64,000 nt of DNA from Niastella populi. Lineage in GTDB: Bacteria > Bacteroidota > Bacteroidia > Chitinophagales > Chitinophagaceae. The notes under the pieces are model-generated. The model was not told the DNA's origin. It searched no databases and was given only the letters and a program-made list of their open reading frames with translations. The stretch is from NCBI RefSeq assembly GCF_002078015.1, contig NZ_LWBP01000056.1, positions 146,419-210,418 on the forward strand, written 5' to 3'. Below, in pieces: positions 42,575 to 50,836 of the stretch. Position 1 is the stretch's first letter. Each line of letters begins with the position of its first letter. The position numbers and the translations under genes were made by a program.

Positions 42575-44821
42575 CTATACGCTTCCATTCACCGGTTTCC
42601 TGTTGCCATACATCTGCTGCTCCCACAAATTGAAGTACGCACCTTCTTTTGCCAGCAATTCATCATGCGTTCCTTCTTCTATAATATCACCCCGGCTCAT
42701 CACAACGATCTTATCGGCATTCATTACGGTACCCAGCCGGTGGGCGATCAGTAAAATGGTTTTGCCGCCATCCCGTAATGCACAAATGGCATGCTGTATA
42801 TATTGCTCCGATAATGAATCAAGCGAAGAAGTAGCTTCATCGAGGATCAACAGTTCGGGTTCCTTATAAAGCGCGCGCGCTATGGCAATACGTTGCCGTT
42901 GTCCGCCCGAAAGGCTCATGCCGTTCTCCCCGATCCAGGTCGTAAACCCGCCAGGCAATCCTTCAATAAATTCAAGAATACCCAACTGACGGCAGATGCC
43001 AATAACCTTCTTCATATCCGGTTCCATTTCGCCGAGCGCGATATTCTCAACAACCGACCCCGCAAATAAGTGTACCTGCTGGGGCACTACACTTACCAGC
43101 GTGCGCAAACTGAAAGGATCTATATATTTAATATCAAGCCCGTTGATCTGTATACTGCCCGACTGCAAAGGATAAATATGCTGCACCAGCGATAACAGGG
43201 TGGTTTTACCGCTGCCGCTTTCGCCGACAATCGCCGTAATACTTCCTTTTGAAATGGTGAGGTTCAAACCTTTGAAAACATTTTCGCGGGTGCCATACCT
43301 GAAGTGAACATTTTTGAACCCGATATCGCCCATCATATCCCTGGTAAGCGTAGTGGTATTGGCTGAAGACTCAACTTCAAGGTCCATAATTTCAAACAAC
43401 CGGTCGGCCGCTATCAAGGCGTCCTGCATTGTTTTGTTCATGCCTATAAGCGCTACCACCGGCCCGGTAAAATACCCCATGAGCGCATAAAAACCCAGGA
43501 GCTCACCTGCCGTCAACTGGCGGTTTAGCACAAAGGAACTGCCGGCCCATAACAATACCACTGTAAACATGCCCGAAACGAACTGGCCGCTGCTGCCTAC
43601 GATCAGCGAATTCCTTCCGCTCTGGAAAATGGTTTGCAGCAATCGCACAAAGCGGGTTTCGGTTTTGATATTTGAGTACTCCTCGAGCCCGAACCGTTTG
43701 ATGGTGCCAATGGCATTTACCGATTCTACCAGTTGCGCTTCCAGGTCGGCCGATCTTTCCATCAGGCTGCGTTGCGTACGTTTATTGAATTTGTTGGAAT
43801 AATAATAGATCAGCGCATACAGCGGCACCACCGTAAATAAGATCAGCGCCAGCTTCCAGTAGGAAGTGAACATCATGGCAAATGAAAATACCAGGATGAA
43901 GATATTCACCGCCAGGTTGATGAGCGCTTCATTTACAAAGACCCTGATCTTTACCGCATCGTTCATGCGGGAAACGATCTCCCCTACCCGCATGGTATCG
44001 AAGAACTGCTGGGGCAAACGCAACAAATGTTTATAGTACCCCAGAATAAGCCTTGCATCAATTTGCTGACCCGTTCTTATTGTCAACAGGCCTTTCATAT
44101 AGTTGATAAATAACTGCGACAATAAAATGAAGACCATCAACAGGCCCATCAGGTTCAACAGGTTCCGGTTACCATCGGGCAGCACATAGTCGATGATCTT
44201 TTGCAGGTAAACAGACGTGCAAAGCCCCAGCAGCGTATACACCATGGCGCCCAGAATGATCTGGAGCAACATGGGCATATGCGGTTGTAACAGCGAACGA
44301 AAACGGTCTGTGACGGTTTTGGCGCCATGGCCCGGTGAAAAACTGTCAGCCGGCGCCAGCAGGATGGCAATACCCGTGTATATTTTTTTGAACTCATCGG
44401 GCGGCATTACCTTCATAGTACCCTTTGCGGGGTCCATAATACGAATGCCTTTGGGCGATGCCTCATATACAACCACATAATGCTGCAATCGCTGGTCGAT
44501 AATTACATGTGCTATAACCGGGTGAGGCAATGTGTAAATGCTATCAAAAGCACCTTTAACGGCCTTTGCTGAAAACCCGATGCGGGTAGCGGCCTCTATT
44601 AAACCCAGCACATTGGTTCCTTTGAGGTCGGTACCTGCATATTGACGTATGCGCGCTATGGGAAGGCGAAGACCATAAAAAGCAGCGATCGAAGCAAGAC
44701 AGGCGGCGCCGCAGTCTGTGAGGTCATGTTGTTTAACCAGATACCTGCGCTGTGTTCGCCACCATCTTTTTCGAAACCCCGGCTTTTTTGACGCCTGCGG
44801 TATATTACTATCAGTGTTCAT
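42575..44821 (-). CDS. C39-peptidase-containing ABC exporter (double-glycine peptide processing and secretion)
   Basis: 748 residues: N-terminal C39 cysteine peptidase (about 25-160; catalytic Cys in DLTDCGAACLASI, His in LQHYVVVYE, Asp in IMDPAKG, with the oxyanion Gln in KQHD). An ABC membrane domain (about 180-460) follows, then an ATPase (about 500-735; Walker A GESGSGKTT, signature MSLSGGQRQRI, Walker B ELLILDEATSSLD, H-loop LLIAHRLGTV). Such exporters cut the leader after Gly-Gly and translocate the core peptide. The HlyD-like adaptor overlaps its start by 11 bases, and a double-glycine precursor lies just upstream of that. A complete bacteriocin-type export operon is the simplest reading. 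Confidence 0.96.
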   Translation of the reverse strand: MNTDSNIPQASKKPGFRKRWWRTQRRYLVKQHDLTDCGAACLASIAAFYGLRLPIARIRQYAGTDLKGTNVLGLIEAATRIGFSAKAVKGAFDSIYTLPHPVIAHVIIDQRLQHYVVVYEASPKGIRIMDPAKGTMKVMPPDEFKKIYTGIAILLAPADSFSPGHGAKTVTDRFRSLLQPHMPMLLQIILGAMVYTLLGLCTSVYLQKIIDYVLPDGNRNLLNLMGLLMVFILLSQLFINYMKGLLTIRTGQQIDARLILGYYKHLLRLPQQFFDTMRVGEIVSRMNDAVKIRVFVNEALINLAVNIFILVFSFAMMFTSYWKLALILFTVVPLYALIYYYSNKFNKRTQRSLMERSADLEAQLVESVNAIGTIKRFGLEEYSNIKTETRFVRLLQTIFQSGRNSLIVGSSGQFVSGMFTVVLLWAGSSFVLNRQLTAGELLGFYALMGYFTGPVVALIGMNKTMQDALIAADRLFEIMDLEVESSANTTTLTRDMMGDIGFKNVHFRYGTRENVFKGLNLTISKGSITAIVGESGSGKTTLLSLVQHIYPLQSGSIQINGLDIKYIDPFSLRTLVSVVPQQVHLFAGSVVENIALGEMEPDMKKVIGICRQLGILEFIEGLPGGFTTWIGENGMSLSGGQRQRIAIARALYKEPELLILDEATSSLDSLSEQYIQHAICALRDGGKTILLIAHRLGTVMNADKIVVMSRGDIIEEGTHDELLAKEGAYFNLWEQQMYGNRKPVNGSV

Positions 44822-45971
44822 CAGGTGTAAGATTAGGGTTTAGCCAATCGTCGGCTTTATCGAACAGCAACTGGAACAATGTTCGTCGTGTAACCAGGAA
44901 GCGGGCCTGTACCGTCATGCCCTTTTTTACCATGCCCGTATAGCCATTTTTTAATTTAAGCACAGGACTGGCGATCTCGCACCACACCCTGAACAACGGC
45001 TGCCGGTTCTGGATGAAAATATCGCGGGAAACCGACCTTACTCTTCCTGATGCCATGCCCCATACGTTATAATCGAAAGCATCTATCTGCATCCGCACAG
45101 CCATACCTTCATGAATGTAACCGATATTTTTGGGCGGTACGTATATTTCCGCCAGCAGCCCCGAGTCGGGACTAACCTCACCGATCAACTCACCGGCGGT
45201 GAGCAGGCTGCCCCGGTCGATGCCTTTTAACTGCTGAACAAAACCCGATGTGGGAGAACGAATGGTATACAGGTCCTTTTCTTCGGCATTGGCCGTATGT
45301 TGCGCCTGTACATCCTGCAACTGCTGATTCAGTTGTGTGAGTGCCGACTGCCATTTGTCGCGTTGTTCCGCTTTTACCAGCGACAATTCGCTTTGCACCG
45401 TTTTGTATTCGGCTTCTATTTTTTCAAACTCTACGGTAGAAATAATTTTTTCGCGGTACAGTTCTCTATACCGGTTATAATTCTTATGGGCTACTCCGAG
45501 GCGGATACTGATCTCATTTATCCTGTTGGCATAAACGATCCGTTCCTGTAGATATAATTTTGACTGCAGCCGTTGTGTTCTGCCTTTCAGCAATTGCTGA
45601 AGGTCCTGTTGTTGTTTTACCAGTTCGTTTCGCCGGGAGTCAATTGCCGAATGTTTATCGCTTACGGAATTGGAGAGCAGTTGCACCAGTGGCGAGCCGG
45701 CCGTAACATGATCGTTTTCCCGCACAAGCAGTTTTTCTACGGTAGCGGCAACAAGACTTCGTATTTCGGTGCGCTCACGGGCGGCTTTAAATAAACCGGC
45801 ACTTCTTACACTGATATCCACGCGTACTATGAACAGGAGAATGAATGATATTATAAACAATCCCAGCAACAACCAATACAACACAAGGCTGCCACTACGG
45901 TTATTGCGGTAATGCGCTTCAATATAACAGGAAGCGTCATTGGCCGGATAGACCCTGTTTGATTCAGGCAT
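44811..45971 (-). CDS. HlyD-family periplasmic adaptor of the peptide exporter
   Basis: 386 residues: short cytoplasmic N-terminus, one membrane helix (about 32-53), a lipoyl/barrel half near 60-100 (ATVEKLLVRENDHVTAGSPLVQL), a long coiled-coil hairpin (about 105-215), the second lipoyl half (IRSPTSGFVQQLKGIDRGSLLTAGELIGE) and a beta-barrel part (PPKNIGYIHEGMAVRMQIDAFDYNVWG). It links the inner-membrane ABC exporter to an outer-membrane channel; no TolC-type gene is in the window. Its end overlaps the exporter gene by 11 bases. The precursor peptide gene stops 100 bases before its start. Confidence 0.95.
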   Translation of the reverse strand: MPESNRVYPANDASCYIEAHYRNNRSGSLVLYWLLLGLFIISFILLFIVRVDISVRSAGLFKAARERTEIRSLVAATVEKLLVRENDHVTAGSPLVQLLSNSVSDKHSAIDSRRNELVKQQQDLQQLLKGRTQRLQSKLYLQERIVYANRINEISIRLGVAHKNYNRYRELYREKIISTVEFEKIEAEYKTVQSELSLVKAEQRDKWQSALTQLNQQLQDVQAQHTANAEEKDLYTIRSPTSGFVQQLKGIDRGSLLTAGELIGEVSPDSGLLAEIYVPPKNIGYIHEGMAVRMQIDAFDYNVWGMASGRVRSVSRDIFIQNRQPLFRVWCEIASPVLKLKNGYTGMVKKGMTVQARFLVTRRTLFQLLFDKADDWLNPNLTPDEH

Positions 45972-46071
45972 AATTTCCTCTAAATGAAGTATAACAGCTA
46001 AACATTAGTAAAGGAGATCAAAAACAGAGAGACAGCTTATCGCCATCCCTCTATTTGATTCACCAACACTA

Positions 46072-46233
46072 CTAGCAAATTTCGATATCAAGATCGAGGT
46101 CAAGGTCAACATCGGCGTCTAATTTAAGGATGCCGCAACAGCCTTTACCTAAAAGACCTAACAGGCCACCGCCTAACAGACCGCCACCATTTACCTGTTC
46201 CATTTCCTGAAGGGTTAATTCCTGAACTTGCAT
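46072..46233 (-). CDS. Double-glycine-leader precursor peptide (53 aa), substrate of the adjacent C39 exporter
   Basis: Short frame, ATG at 46233, stop at 46072. Leader MQVQELTLQEMEQVNGG matches the double-glycine consensus (L at -12-like, E/L spacing, GG at residues 16-17), the cut site of C39 peptidases. The predicted 36-residue core has two halves: a Gly/Leu-rich stretch (GLLGGGLLGLLG), a KGCCG motif, then an acidic tail in which Asp alternates with hydrophobic residues (DVDLDLDLDI), ending in Cys. Three Cys in all. The only genes downstream on the strand are HlyD and C39-ABC, so this is almost surely their substrate. It is not a class II bacteriocin sequence I recognise. Confidence 0.85.
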   Translation of the reverse strand: MQVQELTLQEMEQVNGGGLLGGGLLGLLGKGCCGILKLDADVDLDLDLDIEIC

Positions 46234-46687
46234 GATTTGATAAGTTAATGATTAGAAGATATGCCTACTCTTTTATACGGGTTTTCGGCGGCGCCCTTTT
46301 TTTGACCGGACAAAATATTTTCCAGCTATAGCCTTTTGGCTACAACACAAACTTGTTCAATAAGGATTTGTATTATTGGAAATTGGATTACAAAAACAGG
46401 CTACTGGGAAATCGTAGAAGAGGTTTACACAATGTGAATTGCGGTTTGGCTTCGTAGGTGGATATGAATTTACCATCTAAAGGTAACGATCATATTAATA
46501 AAAACACTTAGTCGTTTAAGATAATGATCATTATCAATTTTAAAATTTTTGTTTCCCGTTTCGGGATAAATGTATGCTCCCGTACCATCTATAACAAATA
46601 TCCCGTATATCTTAATTTAAGATTCATTAACAATGCCCATTGTATATTTGGTAACAGCAGGCCATCATGAAAACCTGCCCCTTAGCC
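46234..46687. promoter_or_regulatory. Divergent regulatory region with Fur-box-like palindrome at 46520-46535
   Basis: About 430 bases between the divergent peptide operon and the TlpA-like gene. The perfect 16-base palindrome GATAATGATCATTATC (46520-46535) strongly resembles a Fur box (units GATAAT/ATTATC). A smaller inverted repeat TAGCC-TTTT-GGCTA lies near 46338, closer to the peptide gene. No clear TAnnTTTG element; the best minus-strand -7 candidate is TATTTTG near 46310. Confidence 0.45.
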
Positions 46688-48103
46688 ATGAAAAAGCTAT
46701 ATGTTCTTTTAACCTTATCACTATCTTTTTCTTTCGCTGGTTTTGCACAAAATGGCCCCACTGAAGGCCCGGGATATTACTTCAACGGCTTTCAGCATTA
46801 CAGAACAAAGAATGTTGACTCGGCCCTGTACTTCATAAGACTACTGGCTTCAGACAAAAAATATTTACCCACCCTCGAGGATCTTTTACATAACTCCTTT
46901 GCCCAGTCATTTATAAAAAGAACCGACAGTGATTTCGTTAATGAAGCGCAGAAGCAGTATTATCTGAAAGATGTTGAAACAGCCCGCATATTGTTGCCGG
47001 CAATGATGGCCGATAAAAATGCCGGCCTTAAAAAAGCGGTTCAGCCCGTTTATTACTGGGCACGGGTGCAGGAAAATGAAAATAACGATGCACTGTTGCG
47101 CGAACTGGTTGCGGAGTTTATAAACACGCAGCTTTCAACAACCGATATGTACACAAACAGGGTTGGCCGTTATGCCCTGTTGATACACCGGGTAATTGCA
47201 CCGAAAAAATCGTTGGAGGCAACCGCCAATGAACTTTTGAAACCGGTTATTACCAATTTAAAAAATAACCAGGTTACCGGCATCGAAGGCGCGGCAAGAC
47301 CGCTTCTGATTAAAAGAGCCTGGTACCGGTTTTTATATGCTTATTCCAATTCGGTGCAGGGAAAGGCATTGCTTGCAGAAAACAGGATCAAAGAAGCCGG
47401 CCCCTATCTTAAAACGGCCTTTGAATACAGTCCCGATATAACAGATAAGAATGTTCAATACAGTTTTTTCTATGACCTGTTCTTTCTTACAAATAAAGAA
47501 GACATTACCTTCCAGGATGAGTATATCGATTACCTGACAAAAAATTCGGGCAATAAACAGGAAACATTATCTGCCCTGATGACCACCGCGCTTGTCAATA
47601 CCTCGTTTAAAGATCAGCTAAAGACATTCTATAACAACAATTTTCCGGGCCGGGAAAGCTTCAATGATTACTGGATTAAAAGCATCAATCAGCAGGCGCA
47701 GAAAGCCCCGGCCGTTTCATTGAAGCTTATGGATGGCTCGCAGTTCTCTTCCTCAAAGCAAAAGAACAAATGGATCTTACTCGATTTCTGGGGCACCTGG
47801 TGCGGCCCCTGCAGAAGGGAACATCCCGATCTTGAAAAATTCTATAAAAATATTTCAACCGCTTCCACCGGCAAGATCACGTTGGTTACCATTGCCTGTT
47901 TAGACAATGAGAAAAATGTAAGCGGGTACATGACACAAAACAAGTATTCCTTTCCGGTGGCGATGTCTGACAAACGGGTTGAAAAAAGCTATAATATCAA
48001 CAGCTATCCTTCGAAGGTCCTGATCTCACCACAAGGCAAATACCTTGTCGTTCCTTTTGGTATCGACTGGGTTGATTTTGTAAAAAAATACGCCGATCTG
48101 TAA
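46688..48103 (+). CDS. TlpA-family thiol:disulfide oxidoreductase
   Basis: 471 residues from the ATG at 46688 (MKKLYVLL), which gives a normal signal peptide ending near GFAQ; an earlier in-frame ATG is at 46667. Residues about 30-330 are a helical domain of the type preceding thioredoxin folds in Bacteroidota. The C-terminal 140 residues are a TlpA/ResA-like thioredoxin domain with the active site WGTWCGPCRREHPDL near 370, a cis-Pro loop (INSYPSKVLISPQG). It acts in the periplasm on disulfides. It is divergent from a Cys-containing secreted peptide gene, so a role in that peptide's disulfide state is possible but unproven. Confidence 0.9.
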   Translation: MKKLYVLLTLSLSFSFAGFAQNGPTEGPGYYFNGFQHYRTKNVDSALYFIRLLASDKKYLPTLEDLLHNSFAQSFIKRTDSDFVNEAQKQYYLKDVETARILLPAMMADKNAGLKKAVQPVYYWARVQENENNDALLRELVAEFINTQLSTTDMYTNRVGRYALLIHRVIAPKKSLEATANELLKPVITNLKNNQVTGIEGAARPLLIKRAWYRFLYAYSNSVQGKALLAENRIKEAGPYLKTAFEYSPDITDKNVQYSFFYDLFFLTNKEDITFQDEYIDYLTKNSGNKQETLSALMTTALVNTSFKDQLKTFYNNNFPGRESFNDYWIKSINQQAQKAPAVSLKLMDGSQFSSSKQKNKWILLDFWGTWCGPCRREHPDLEKFYKNISTASTGKITLVTIACLDNEKNVSGYMTQNKYSFPVAMSDKRVEKSYNINSYPSKVLISPQGKYLVVPFGIDWVDFVKKYADL

Positions 48104-48294
48104 CCGGCCGGCACCTCGCTGACGCGTATTTGCACTTCATAACGGCCTTGAGCAGGGTTCAATGAAAGCTGATATAAAAGTAATCATACATCTCGGTTTA
48201 TCATATAAGTTACAGGATTGTTACTTTCTCCCAAATATCAGGATCTGTTGAAGAATAAAAGATACATTTATATCACTAAACAGATCGTTAACCG

Positions 48295-49461
48295 ATGCCT
48301 CACATGTTTACCAAAACAACTCACTGCTTTTTTATAGCTTCAGTACTGATACTGAGCGGAGCCTGCAAAAAAAATGCCGGCTCAGACGACGGCAAACCAA
48401 CGCAATACATATATGTTCTTGGCACTTCAGGCGACTCGCTTATATGCTGGAAAAATGGCGAGGCACGGCACTTATACAGTCAGTCGACAATGGCTCATGT
48501 TTTTGGCAGCCCTTCCCTGTTCGTTGCGAATAACGATGTATTTATTTCGGGAAATAAACCCCATAGAAATCCCAGGATAACATCAACACCTGTATATTGG
48601 CGAAATGATGCAGCCATAGTACTGCCCGATTCAACCGGCGACGCAACGACCACATCCATTTATGTTTCCGGTAACGATGTATACGTTGCCGGCACATCCT
48701 GGTATTTTGGCGATACATCACGCGTGCCTTACACCACGCCCACAGCCGGCTATCCCAGGGCTGGTAATGTGGCAACCCTCTGGAAAAATGGTGTTCCGGT
48801 ATCTTTGCCTGGTTATTATTATGTTGGGCTTACAGGTGGCGGTCAATACGGCGTTAGCGCATATCACGACTATGTAAGCTCCCTGTATGTTACCGGCAAC
48901 GATGTGTATGTTGCCGGCGGCAGTCGTATCTGGGGCCATAATGCATATTACTGGAAGAACGGAATACCCGTTGATTTAACAAAGGGACTGGTATACCTCG
49001 ATCATAATGGCCGCCATTGTTACCCCGTTACCACTTCCATCGCCGCTTTAAACAATGACGTCTACGTTACCGGATTTAAAACGACCGCCGGCAGTCTTAT
49101 GCCAACTGCCTTATTCTGGAAAAATAGCGTCCCTGCCTATCTCACTACCGACTCCATAAGCGGTTCGGAAGCCAATGCCGTATATGTTTCAGGCAGTGAT
49201 GTTCATATTGCAGGCTGGCAGAATATAAACGGGTATTCACGGGCAATGCACTGGAAAAACGGGGTGGCCACCCCGCTTACGACAGGGATGGTTAGTTCTG
49301 TGGCAAAAGCCATTTTTGTTACGGGAGATGACGTTTATATTGCCGGTTATCAATGGATCGCTGGCGAAAAACTGATCGCCGCATACTGGAAAAACGGTAA
49401 AGAAGTAAAACTCACCAATGGCGGCAGTAACGCAATGGCCACTTCAATATTTGTACAATAA
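48295..49461 (+). CDS. Lipoprotein built of a repeated propeller-like motif
   Basis: 388 residues with a lipoprotein signal (LSGACKK, Cys near 24). The rest is about seven repeats of about 50 residues with the phrase (A)SIYVSGNDVYVAG followed by a variable part and YWKNG(V/I)PV.L. Examples are near 112, 200, 250, 290 and 340. This is the layout of a seven-bladed beta-propeller, each blade displaying a WKNG turn. Likely cell-surface or periplasmic, binding or display role; no catalytic residues recognised. Stands alone between TlpA-like and HopJ genes. Confidence 0.85.
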   Translation: MPHMFTKTTHCFFIASVLILSGACKKNAGSDDGKPTQYIYVLGTSGDSLICWKNGEARHLYSQSTMAHVFGSPSLFVANNDVFISGNKPHRNPRITSTPVYWRNDAAIVLPDSTGDATTTSIYVSGNDVYVAGTSWYFGDTSRVPYTTPTAGYPRAGNVATLWKNGVPVSLPGYYYVGLTGGGQYGVSAYHDYVSSLYVTGNDVYVAGGSRIWGHNAYYWKNGIPVDLTKGLVYLDHNGRHCYPVTTSIAALNNDVYVTGFKTTAGSLMPTALFWKNSVPAYLTTDSISGSEANAVYVSGSDVHIAGWQNINGYSRAMHWKNGVATPLTTGMVSSVAKAIFVTGDDVYIAGYQWIAGEKLIAAYWKNGKEVKLTNGGSNAMATSIFVQ

Positions 49462-49533
49462 ACGCACAACCGCTCCTCACCCGGTTGCACCGGTTCAACT
49501 ATATCATGATCACCAACTACGTATATAATTGTT

Positions 49534-49541
49534 TATTTTTG
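49534..49541 (+). promoter_or_regulatory. Bacteroidota-type -7 element of the HopJ-family gene
   Basis: TATTTTTG fits TAnnTTTG exactly, 38 bases ahead of the ATG at 49579. No TTG is visible at the ideal upstream distance, so this is a half-supported promoter. Confidence 0.4.
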
Positions 49542-49578
49542 CGCCGTTACACATAAAATAAAATTCAAACAGCGCAAT

Positions 49579-49926
49579 ATGGCAATGAAAGAACAGCTAA
49601 CTACCATCATTCAACAATTGAAAGCCAATACGCTTACCTTCAAAGAAGTAATTGAATTTATAGAAACATACTATCAGCATCAGCCAACAGCCTTTAAAAA
49701 TGGCGAGGCCTATAACGAAGCCACGCAAAACCAGGGCAGCGCTAAAGTATTTTCATTTGCGAAACTGAATGACCTGGGCAGAGAAGACACTCTTTACTTA
49801 TTTGCTGAACATTATCAAGCGGTATTGAACACTCCGAATGGAACAGACCATCAAAACATCAGGCAGTTTATGGCCCATGGCTGGGCCGGAGTGGTTTTTG
49901 AAGGCCAGGCGCTGGTGGCGAAATAA
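49579..49926 (+). CDS. HopJ type III effector-family protein (small cytoplasmic)
   Basis: 115 residues covering the full HopJ domain: LKANTLTFKEVIEFIETYYQHQPTAFKNGEAYNEA, GSAKVFSFAKLNDL, TLYLFAEHYQAVL and GTDHQNIRQFMAHGWAGVVFEGQAL. The family is common in bacteria without type III secretion, and there is no such system here. The name therefore reflects the first described Pseudomonas member and not a secretion role. Function of the bacterial members is unknown. Preceded by a good -7 element, followed by a convergent pseudogene 16 bases away. Confidence 0.92.
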   Translation: MAMKEQLTTIIQQLKANTLTFKEVIEFIETYYQHQPTAFKNGEAYNEATQNQGSAKVFSFAKLNDLGREDTLYLFAEHYQAVLNTPNGTDHQNIRQFMAHGWAGVVFEGQALVAK

Positions 49927-49941
49927 GTCATTCGCCCCCGC

Positions 49942-50450
49942 TCAGGTATCATCGACTGCATCAACTTTTTCCCAAAGCGCAGCTTCGGCAGAAAAATCCA
50001 TGTCGTTCAGTAACAACCCAAGATTGTTCAGCGATCTGTTAAAACGTTCTTCCGTTCTCTCTTTCTTAACCACGTTAAAAAATAAACCGGCGGCCATATT
50101 ATTCTTTATATAATAATCAACAGTAAGCCTTGTTCTGCCGGCCTTTATTCTTTCAAGCGTAAAATAAACGGTGGTATCGTCCTCTTTATTTGTTTCACTA
50201 AATTCTATCCGGCCCGGATTATAAGCGTAACTGCTGGCATAGAGAATGGCTTTTCCGTTGTCGAGCAAACATCGGCAGGTCTGCCAGGTCGGGCGAATCG
50301 CAGAATTTATAGAAAAGAATGGCATCACCTTCTATTTCCGACACTTCGAGCCCCATCTGATTGGCGTTAATCAGTGTATCGAGCAATTCCGCTCACGAAA
50401 CGGGTAAAGCCACTTATGTCAGGAATGAAAAGCAGCCCCTTGTTTTTCAT
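49942..50450 (-). pseudogene. DUF2652 gene with two internal deletions
   Basis: Three pieces in different frames read in order along the minus strand. The N-terminus MKNKGLLFIPDISGFTRFV starts at 50450. A second piece, ELLDTLINANQMGLEVSEIEGDAILFYKF, is shifted by one frame. After a larger gap, the C-terminal part (LDNGKAILYASSYAYNPGRIEFSET through SLNNLGLLLNDMDF) ends at 49942. All three match successive regions of DUF2652 proteins (a cyclase-like domain then a SRPBCC-like part), normally about 350 residues. The short frame 49942-50328 is only the last fragment. About 13 codons near the start and well over 100 in the middle are gone. Confidence 0.75.
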
Positions 50451-50836
50451 TTTTCTTTTAAAGTTACTAAGGTTAAAGAAATTGCTCATTTGTTGGCCCG
50501 ATAACCATTTTCAGGCAACACAGCTACTCTTAAAATAAGGAATGAAACAGCTTTTAATGTGGTAAAAATAGAAATGTATCTTAAAAAAGGCTGCCGTTTC
50601 ATTTATTGACGGCCTTGCTGCATTAGTATAACCAACCAGGTGACAGCTATACCTGGCCCCATTGGTAAGCGTTTTTGCGTTGTAAGCCTACAAACGACCG
50701 GCACCCTGCATCTTAACCGCACAAACCCGCACTCACAAGATTAAAAACTGCATAAATTGCGTTATTGATTCGTTATTCTGCTTCTTTTTGCGTCAAATAG
50801 AGGTATATTTGAATGTAACCACTACGCAAACTGTCT
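50451..50836. other. Intergenic region upstream of the DeoR regulator
   Basis: 386 bases. A bulged hairpin AAGGCTGCCGT/ACGGCCTT spans 50586-50615 with T residues on the minus-strand side. Near the end, TATATTTG (50804-50811) fits the -7 consensus TAnnTTTG exactly, 26 bases before the ATG. I see no matching -33 element at 19-20 bases. Otherwise nothing identified. Confidence 0.4.

Noticed and set aside
42575..44821. General multidrug ABC exporter
   Set aside because: An intact C39 peptidase domain and an adjacent double-glycine precursor indicate peptide processing and export.
49579..49926. Type III secretion effector
   Set aside because: The HopJ name is historical. No secretion apparatus is present and the family is common in free-living bacteria.
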